From Rhizophagus irregularis (Eukaryota; Glomeromycota; Glomeromycetes; Glomerales; Glomeraceae): a stretch of DNA of 64,000 nt. The notes under the pieces were generated by a model that was given only the letters and a program-made list of their open reading frames with translations, did no database searches and was not told the DNA's origin. The position numbers and the translations under genes were made by a program. Below are positions 56,880-64,000 of this stretch, one piece after another (the first letter of the stretch is position 1; the number at the start of each line of letters is the position of its first letter). Where the stretch lies: contig NC_089454.1 of NCBI RefSeq assembly GCF_026210795.1, positions 3,348,001 through 3,412,000 on the forward strand, given 5' to 3'.

Positions 56880-58343
56880 AGGATCCCGAAGAATACATAT
56901 ACAACTCAGATCCAGACCCAAAATTTTAATATAACTTTATACGCCTAATTTTATTAGAAGCTTTATACAAAATCATCACATAAGTTCAAATTTTATTATA
57001 AATTATACAATTATAAATCTGAGTTTATATAAAAAAAAAATTTTTAAAGAAAAATTTCAAATAAATTTTATTGAAAATTTTAATAAATATTATTAAAAAC
57101 TATTTAAAAATTCTAACAAATACTTAAAAAATTTTTTTAAAAAAAATTATTAAAAAAAATTATTAAAAAATAACTTAAATAAAATTTTTAAACAAAATTG
57201 CATGTTAAAATTTTAAATACCCGATAGATATTGATGCCCAATATGTATAATATAGTAAGTTTTATGCAAAAATTTGGGTGTATACTACAAAATAAAAGAA
57301 AATACATTTTGTTATATATCTCACCACCCAGTGATCGTAAAAAGATGAAACACAGCTCGTTGGATTCGTCTTGACAAGACGAATCGAATGGTAGTAGTTC
57401 GTGTTTCTAGGTGTGGTAGATGATGAGCTATACCACACATCGGCACTTTGTATTTTCGTCTACTGTGCATTTTTACAGGACCCCGGATATCTAATATAAA
57501 GGTCATAATGGACTTTTGGCCAAAAACACCCCTTTTTGCTGAAACTCAAAAAATCGTTTTTTGTAAATATCTCAGCATCCAGTAATTCAATTTTAATGAA
57601 CTTTTTTTTATTTTGTAGCCCTCATTTAGCTCTACAATTTAAAAAAAAGTTCATCAAAATTGGACCACTGAATGCCGAGATATTTACAAAAAACGATTTT
57701 TTGAGCCCTGAAAAATGGGCCAATCTGCCGAAAGTGTGACTTATGACCTGTTTTGGAGATATCCGGGGTCCTATTTTTACATTTTATCACATAACTCGGC
57801 ATCTATCGCGCCTAGAAATATGAAACTACCACCATTCGACTCATCGTATTGAGACGAATCTAATAAGCTGTGTTTCATTTCTCTATGATCACTGGATGCT
57901 GAGATATATAATAAAATGTATTTTTTTTAATTTTGTAAATGAATTTTAAAAAAATTTCTTCATTTTTATTAAAAAAATGTCTTTAAACGAACCCTTAAAA
58001 ACTTCTTAAACAAAAAACAATTTCTATTAAAAAATATTTCAAGTGTTTTTTAAAACAAATAAAAAAACTCTTTATTAAAAAATATCTTAAAAATTTCTTA
58101 AACAAAAAATAAAAAAAAACTTTAAAAAATTTTAAACGTATATAAAAAAAAATTCTAATATCCATTATACAAAATGAAAATCTTACTTATTGTAAAAATC
58201 ATTATTGTTATACAAATAAAAATCTGACTTTTTGCGTAACTGCTATTTGGTTATACAATTTCAAACATATGACTTATTAAGAAATTACATAGTAAGTTTA
58301 TACAAAATTGGATCCCAGTATTATATGTATTCTTCGGGGTCCT
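56880..58343. mobile_element. 1464-bp non-autonomous element with AGGAYCCCGAAG termini
   Basis: Left terminus AGGATCCCGAAGAATACATA, right terminus inverted AGGACCCCGAAGAATACATA, and a perfect 8-bp duplication ACTTTGAT at 56872-56879 and 58344-58351. Inside is a foldback sequence (57310-57905) related to 56205-56507, itself split by a 296-bp MITE. No coding capacity. Confidence 0.95.
57477..57772. mobile_element. 296-bp foldback MITE, copy 2
   Basis: Nearly identical to copy 1 at 53567-53863 (about two differences by eye), with its own perfect 8-bp duplication ATTTTTAC at 57469-57476 and 57773-57780. It is nested inside the 56880-58343 element, making it the youngest layer of that stack. Confidence 0.96.
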
Positions 58344-58472
58344 ACTTTGATCGCGAATATTTTGCCCTGCATAATTACATCATTTATTTCCTAAATAGTA
58401 TCATTATTTAAATCACATGATATTAGAATTAATTCTCATTGGATTAACTATTGTAATTATTTCTCATTATTA

Positions 58473-60776
58473 TTATTCCTCATTATCATCATAATTATCG
58501 TCATTATTATCACCGTCATCCATATCTAATACATCATCTATATCATAATCATAGTCACCTTCTCCGGGTCTCTTGTTATTACCACTATCATCAACTTCAT
58601 CATCTTCCGCATTATTTTCATCTGAATCATCCAATATATCTCTTGGAATATCGCTGATTTCACTAGTAATTGAATCATGCAATAAATTAACAAATTGATC
58701 AATCCATAGACTTTCGATTACTACACGGCAATTGTCTTCGGATATTGTTTCGCCGCTTGTAGTTAATCTCTGAGTAGAAGCTTGCTCCTCATTATATTCC
58801 TCATCGTCATCTTCTGCAAAAGCTTCTGCAATACGTATATTGATCTTATCATCACTAAGACGAGTATTCTTTTTTTGATCAATTCCATAAAATCCAAGTT
58901 CAGTTTTTGAATTGGATTTCCAATACAAAATTAATTTGCACATGGATTCTAGTTTATCCACATTAAGATTTAAGCGACGTTTATGAAATAGCCATCCTAA
59001 AGTCGAAAATCCACGTTCGCAAGTTGCTGAGTTAGGACATATTGCAAATAGATAACTTGCAATTCTTGGCAGGGCATCTGGTTCTGGTTCGGTATTAATA
59101 TATTTCCACCAATTCACGGAATTATCTTTAGCAAAACTGATATCTAGGTCAAATGGCTCTTGCTCATTGATATATTTCTGTATTTGATTACATAAAGTTT
59201 CAGCTTCGTAACGGTTGAAACCTAAATTTTTCCCGATTGAAGCTGCACATTTGATAATTCTCATGAGGGCGCATTTTTTAAGTGGCGCGTTTCTAAATCT
59301 GGGATCCATAAAAAAATAAGTAATATACTTATCATCATCGAACTCATCAAATCTTTCATTTATTACTTTGATACAATGACTTCAGAATGCAGGATTTAAT
59401 GATTTGGGTAACTTTTTTAATGTAGCTGCAAGTCTTGCCAAGCTCAGGAAACAATCTGCAAGTGTAGCTCTTCTCGATTCTAATGAAAGTACCGCTTTTC
59501 TTAAAGGATCCAGAATAAATCCAAGAACTCGTAAATTTGAAAAAAATTTCTCGATTGAATAATCGGTTTTATTTTATCATTTGTTAGCACTTTATCGTGA
59601 TCGCTGGCCATTTCTTTTAGTGCTGATTCCAAATTTATTACTGAATTTACGGATTCACTAGTAGTAGTCCAGCGTGTCTTACAATATAATTTTAATCCTC
59701 CTCCACTAATTCCTTTTTCTTTAATTATTTGAGCAAGTTTTGCATTAGCCTAATGAGAACTTCTAAAAAAGGTTGTCAAAATATTAACACGTTTTAATAA
59801 ACGTTCCCCAAACTTCTTCTTGATGATGTCGCATGCAATTAAATTGATAGAATGTGCAACGCATCGCACATTCTCAATCTTGATTCGATTCTCACGTATA
59901 ATTTTTCGTGCATTACGAACATTGGCCACATTATTGGAAACTACAGCACATATTCGATCTTCTCCAATACCTTCTATAACCTTTTCAATTACCGTAACTA
60001 GATATTCTGCAGTGTGCGAATTTTCAGACAAATCAGAAAGTTGATAAAGATATTCTTTACGCGATGGAGTCATTACAATGAAGTTCCAAATTGAACGATG
60101 TGTACCAGACGTCTAACCATCAAAGGCTAAATTATAAATTAATATTATATAGTAAGTAAGATTAAATAAAAATGACATATGATAGCCTATTTAATTTAAC
60201 AAACCTAACGTTAAATTCGTTTCCTTTTCAAGCTCAGAATTAACTTTGAAGTTCACTTGAGCTAATTCACATTCAAGTAGTTGATTTACTAATACTTTCC
60301 TTGTTGGTGTATTATACCCGGCATTAAGCTCTTTTATAAAATTGATGAAAAAGGGATGTTCCACTACTCTAAACGCAATTCCGCACGCAATAAAAAATTT
60401 AACTAATGCATGATTAATTCGTGTACATCTTTGTTCGTTAAGCTCTGTTGAATCACGTAATCATCCAGCGTTACTTTGAATTCCTTCGGAGTATTTTCTT
60501 TTTTGGATTTAATTTTGACTTATCTTGCCGTTCCATTACTTTAGTCATATACCTTCTAACAACTGCTGCTGGCGCATCTGGACAATGGTTTGAAAGATGC
60601 TCTTCAAGCTTTGAAACTTCACCGTGTGACCATGTATTCTTACAGTACTTGCAGGAGGCGGCAAATTTGCCAGAACCAACAGCTTCTCCTTTATTAATAT
60701 CTTCCCAAATGCTATTAGGTGGCCGACCTCCTCTATTTTTCTTTTTAATGGGTGAATCTTCTATGTGATCAGTCAT
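58473..60776 (-). pseudogene. hAT-C transposase, largely readable but with lesions
   Basis: The ATG at 60776 starts a BED finger protein (GRPPNSIWEDINKGEA, CKYCKNTWSHGE, HLSNHC). After a frameshift near 60470 it continues with NHALVKFFIACGIAFRVVEH. An intron lies at about 60205-60130. The first-Asp block reads DG*TSGTHRSIWNF, with TAG at 60113-60115 where hAT-B has TGG. The second-Asp block reads AVVSNNVANVRNA, so the usual catalytic Asp (SDN) is Asn. The last long frame (59309-58473) is intact and carries DPRF, the hATC region (NWWKYINTEP, CPNSATCERGFSTLGWLF) and an acidic Asp/Asn-rich tail. The stop and the lost Asp both argue that it is inactive. Confidence 0.88.
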
Positions 60777-61301
60777 TTGAAACAGTTTATTATTAATTTT
60801 ATTATTAAGAAAACGGAATAAAGTAAAAGAAACTTTAGTTCAGGTGTTAAAGGAGATGACGGAATTGGGTTTATTAAATGCATGTTACGCATTTTCCTTT
60901 AATGAATATAAGCCCCTTAAAAAAAACTGTAAAAACGTGTAATATCGTAATATTAATATGGGAGTTAGAAATGAAAATTCTAACACTAGATAAAGCTTAA
61001 AAGAACTAAGACGACGGTAAAATATTGAAGTTTAATCTTTTATCTGTAGATTATTTGATCATCTAAATTATATTATTAATTGGTGTAACTTGGCGTAACA
61101 ATATGCAAATCTTATGATCAACTATGCCAAAACTATGGAGAAACCTATTATAGAGGTTTCGGCATGTTTTGGCAGTTTCGCAATTTTGACAAGTTTCGCA
61201 GTTTCGGCGTTTCGGCGTTTAGTTTCGGCCCTATATAAGAGGTTTCGTAGCACCGAACGTTGGTAGCCAAACAGGTTTCGGCAAGCAACCTTAGTAAGCA
61301 C

Positions 61302-61601
61302 TCCAATATAGAATCCAGCACCCAACTAGGTGCAGAAAGTCAGCATTCTCAACATAAAACCAGATATCTAAACAGTTACAGAGAACTAACAACTCCATTA
61401 TAGAATTTAGCATGTAAACGACTCAGAAATAAGAAGAAAAGCGTAGTATTTAGATTATATAATAATAATTAGGTTAAATAGTGGGTGGTAGTTAGATTTT
61501 ATGGTGGTAAAAAAATACAGATAGCAAGAAAGATTTAAAAGAATAGCTAGAGTATAAAAAAGATACCTGATACATGAAAATAAATAGATTATATGGTGAT
61601 A
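61302..61601. repeat. spacer with the beginning of an AGATTATATGGTGAT simple repeat
   Basis: No gene. Loose ATTTAGATTATATAATAATAATTAGG-like words begin near 61450 and lead into the target of the LINE insertion. Confidence 0.45.
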
Positions 61602-62504
61602 ATTAGATTATATTATTTATATAGTCAGTTTTGTCTATTGAATTTATTTTTAGTTTTACATCATTCCATATTTGATTATATTTACATATGGCAAATTTTA
61701 TTTGAAAGAAAAATATATAGACTTCCCACAGTTTTATCGAATTATTTAGAAAATTTTGTTTTTGTTTATTTCATCATTCTGTATCCGATAGTATGTACAT
61801 ACAGCTTTTTTAATAAAGAAAGAATCATACATGCACGTTATTTATAACGTGTAGTACAAGAATTAAAAGGTAAAATTAATGAGCTAGGTATGTGGGATAT
61901 TGGATGTTTATATGATTTTACATTTTTAATGAAGAATCAAGTCAGTTGTCAGTTAATAGAATTATTAAGGTGCTATAAATAACTGAAGAAAAATTGTTGT
62001 ATAAGGTACTGAAACAAATAACTGGGAGAGCTTTATTAGAATTCAAAGTGCTTATTTGGGAACCAAGGAATGAGTTACAAATAAAGGAAGAAAAGCGATG
62101 CGGTATTAGCGGTAAAGATAAAAAAGCTAAGTCACATAGTAAACGCACTGAAGTGGGTGTTAAAGATGTTGGCTGTAAGATATTAGAAAGTAATTGGAAT
62201 AAATGGAATGATTTGGCATTCTATCGAGGTGGTCATTGGGCAAATTTTTAGGTAGATCATGACAGTCACCTTTGAATTTGAGGTCACATCATGGTTTTTA
62301 ACAATGATGTGATCGTTTAGATGACAGGTTGACTTGTTCTTTATGAAAAGTAGTCTTGTTTCATAATGCTTAATTCTTATATGTATTTGTTTATCTTATA
62401 TTTTGTAAGTTTATATATGTAAGTAAGCATGATTATAATAGGACATGATCGCATCTATAATAAAGTTTTAAAAAAAAAAAAAAAAAATTAGATTATATTA
62501 TTTA
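61602..62504 (+). mobile_element. 5'-truncated LINE with poly(A) tail and 18-bp target duplication
   Basis: The insertion (61620-62486) ends in AATAAAGTTTT and a run of about 18 A. It is flanked by ATTAGATTATATTATTTA at 61602-61619 and 62487-62504. Broken frames encode a fragment resembling the C-terminal end of a LINE polyprotein (VLIWEPRNELQIKEEKRCGI, then NKWNDLAFYRGGHWANF, ending at 62251), followed by a 3' untranslated region. The upstream part is short, as expected from incomplete reverse transcription. Domain assignment of the coding part is less certain than the insertion structure. Confidence 0.8.
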
Positions 62505-62635
62505 GATTATATGGTGATAATTAGATTATATTATTTAGATCATATGGTGGTACCCAGATTATATGATGGTATTTAGATCATATGGTGATACAGTGATGAT
62601 ACCCAGATTATATGGTGATAATATAATCTAGGGCA
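62505..62635. repeat. AGATTATATGGTGAT tandem repeat
   Basis: Several copies of AGATCATATGGTGGTACCC / AGATTATATGGTGATAAT. It is the continuation of the simple repeat into which the LINE inserted. Confidence 0.7.
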
Positions 62636-62641
62636 AGTGGG

Positions 62642-62679
62642 ATACCACCATGTGATATAATTATATCACATGGTGGTAT
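62642..62679. repeat. 38-bp perfect palindrome
   Basis: ATACCACCATGTGATATAA is followed directly by its exact reverse complement, with no loop. Confidence 0.95.
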
Positions 62680-62689
62680 TCCACTGGTC

Positions 62690-62883
62690 CAATTTTATGT
62701 GAACATTTTTTTTGTTTATAGCTCTCATCAAGCTCTACAAAATAAAAAAAAATCCATATGAATCAGATCACTAGATGCCAAGATAATTGCAAAAAACTAA
62801 AAATAGAAAAGGAGCAAATTAGGCTTTTTTTGGCAAAAAGTTAGTTATGAATTATTTAAAAGATATACAGTATAGGGTCCTGG
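62690..62883. mobile_element. decayed half of an AGGACC-type foldback MITE
   Basis: GCTCTCATCAAGCTCTACAA, CACTAGATGCCAAGATAATTG and the closing GATATACAGTATAGGGTCCT mirror the right half of the 297-bp MITE family at 53567 and 57477. The left terminus is missing or replaced by the neighbouring palindrome. Confidence 0.65.
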
Positions 62884-62940
62884 AAAACTACTCCTAAAGA
62901 GTTTTGTTAATTCATTATTTCAGTAATTTTTTTACAAATT

Positions 62941-63620
62941 GAAATTGCAAATAATAAAATTATTTCTAATAAAATATCTCATATTTGGCTTAAAAAATTA
63001 GAATTATGATGGGCATGAAAAGAAGATATATTAGAATATTGAAAATTTTTTTTAAAAAAAATGGAAAAGTTTGAATGTTTAATATCAACCTTTATAGGAG
63101 AAGATATAATACAAATTAACCCAGAAATTTTTAGTGGTGAACTTTTACATATTCTTATAACTTATGATGAATATTTATTTTACTCTAATGATAATCAGCC
63201 AATTGTTTGGGAACCAATTGGTGAACTACTTCTTTATAAAAAAGAATAAGAAAAATCAATTATATTTAGTAAATTTTTATTAGAAATAATTGATAATTAA
63301 CATTTGAATAAATATTAGCAAATCCAAATATTCTAATAGAAACAAGAAAGTATTTGAAATCTGATAAAAATGAAGATGGGTAGTGAACCTCAAATCATTT
63401 GGTAAATCAAATAATTAATTATGTAATTCCAATTTTTAATATTGTTTATCCTAAAGCAATTGCTATAATGGCATTTAATAATAGTACAAACCATGATGCC
63501 ATACCAGCTGATTGACTGTTCACTAATAAATTTGGGAAATTTGGTGACTAAAAGACTGTCAAATATTTATTTAATTTGACATGACGGACAAATTTAGGGT
63601 ATTTCATAAATCCGCCGTGA
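62941..63620 (+). pseudogene. DDE-superfamily endonuclease (fungal transposase) remnant
   Basis: One frame with stops reads ISHIWLKKLEL*WA*KEDILEY, then (63061-63249) MEKFECLISTFIGEDIIQIN and GELLHILITYDEYLFYSNDN, with the ITYDE position matching the first catalytic Asp of fungal DDE endonucleases. After further stops and a frameshift come KSDKNEDG, then NYVIPIFNIVYPKAIAIMAF and NNSTNHDAIPAD, where relatives carry AFDN: the second catalytic Asp is Asn here. Order and spacing match the family well even though the copy is dead. Element termini were not found. Confidence 0.75.
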
Positions 63621-63760
63621 TGCTGTATACATGCAAAAAAAAGTTTATTTTTTTTATTCACATCAAAGGTTGATACTTTATAACACAAAACGATTTAGAA
63701 TTTTTACCAATAAATTAAAATTTGGTATGGTGAAAATATTAACAGTTTATATTTGCTCAA

Positions 63761-64000
63761 TTACAGTATCTAATTATAAAAAATCTGTACGACTGTACCA
63801 GACTTACTTTTCTTATACCAAGCTATTTTATAAAAAAATTCGATATATAATATTTATCAACTTAGATTTTAATGGTTAGAACAAAAATACAAAACTGTCG
63901 AATTAGAATAGCACCATCAAATTAATATTTCGATTTCCTATATTAGCAATTGATTACTAATAATGATTAACAAAAAAAAATACTTGATTTGTAAGTTGTA
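63761..64000 (+). promoter_or_regulatory. copy of the GMC upstream region at the window edge
   Basis: Matches 525-690 in order: ACAGTATCTA, TTATAAAAA, CTGTACCAGACTT, TATACCAAGCTATTTTATAA, then after an extra segment of about 65-70 bases CGATTTCCTATATTAGCAAT, TGATTA and AAATACTTGATTTGTA. The window ends about 170-180 bases short of where a start codon would lie by analogy with the GMC gene. Confidence 0.7.

Larger units (their letters stand above)
54402..61293 (-). mobile_element. hAT-C transposon (6892 bp)
   Basis: Left terminus TAAGGTTGCTTGCCGAAACT, right terminus inverted TAAGGTTGCTTGCCGAAACC, and a perfect 8-bp duplication GTAAGCAC at 54394-54401 and 61294-61301. Arrays of AAACTGCCGAAACTG words lie at 54410-54600 and 61130-61290. 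The interior encodes, on the minus strand, a transposase (58473-60776) and a second Myb/SANT-like gene (54722-55394). It holds three younger insertions (55903-56838, 56880-58343 and the one nested at 57477). The MITE at 43143-43386 has the same ends. Confidence 0.96.

Noticed and set aside
57160-58140. Long poly(A)/TTAAAAA-rich stretches as a gene or replication origin
   Set aside because: Only low-complexity AT runs inside a non-autonomous element; no specific signal.

Overview
This is an AT-rich (roughly 70-75% by eye), intron-bearing eukaryotic window packed with transposons. Short introns with GT..AG ends and T-rich 3' tracts, a decayed Crinkler (CRN)-kinase gene, coiled-coil protein families, BED-finger hAT transposases and the general style suggest an arbuscular mycorrhizal fungus (Glomeromycotina, Rhizophagus-like). 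That placement is inference from family knowledge, not a database match. No rRNA, tRNA or CRISPR array was recognised.

Layout. 1-3309: an apparently intact eight-exon GMC oxidoreductase gene. 3310-9416: a short-word repeat, a divergent pair of small genes (one broken) and the first copy of a 1.38-kb non-autonomous element. 9417-16566: a multi-exon gene of unknown function split by a 5.44-kb hAT element (hAT-A) with a perfect 8-bp target duplication. 17028-19818: a LINE remnant with a 13-bp target duplication, a small foldback insert and a pogo-like MITE. 20180-27754: remains of Crinkler-like and coiled-coil genes. 28201-31741: a decayed MULE with about 95-bp terminal inverted repeats, carrying a nested 784-bp hAT-type MITE. 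31986-45440: a composite of nested elements, holding an unknown gene with an array-filled intron and an old hAT (hAT-E) with a younger one (hAT-D) inserted into its coding sequence. 45830-46950: a decayed coiled-coil/membrane protein gene. 47013-52765 and 54402-61293: two related hAT elements (hAT-B and hAT-C), both carrying nested MITEs. 61602-62504: a 5'-truncated LINE with poly(A) tail and an 18-bp target duplication. 62941-63620: a DDE-endonuclease pseudogene. 63761-64000: a copy of the GMC promoter region, suggesting a tandem GMC paralogue just beyond the window.

Two patterns stand out. First, most hAT-type elements and MITEs carry, just inside their termini, dense arrays of a short family-specific word that is often palindromic (for example GTTTCGACATGTCGAAAC, GGACAANNTTGTCC, GGACCGGTCC, ATCGGGTACCCGAT). 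They look like co-diversifying binding sites for dimeric transposases. Second, at least five places hold tandem arrays of tiny exon-like blocks (about 25-65 nt) separated by intron-like units of about 70-90 nt with consensus 5' and 3' splice sites. A conserved imperfect hairpin around a CTAAC/TTAAC branch-point-like core lies just before the pyrimidine tract. I know of no described element with this architecture.

How the genes work together. Apart from the GMC enzyme (probably an FAD-dependent alcohol/choline-type oxidoreductase) and the small coiled-coil gene at 6241-6937, nearly every coding region is transposon-derived or broken. Many stops replace conserved tryptophan (TGG) or glutamine (CAA) codons, consistent with cytosine deamination of silenced repeats.
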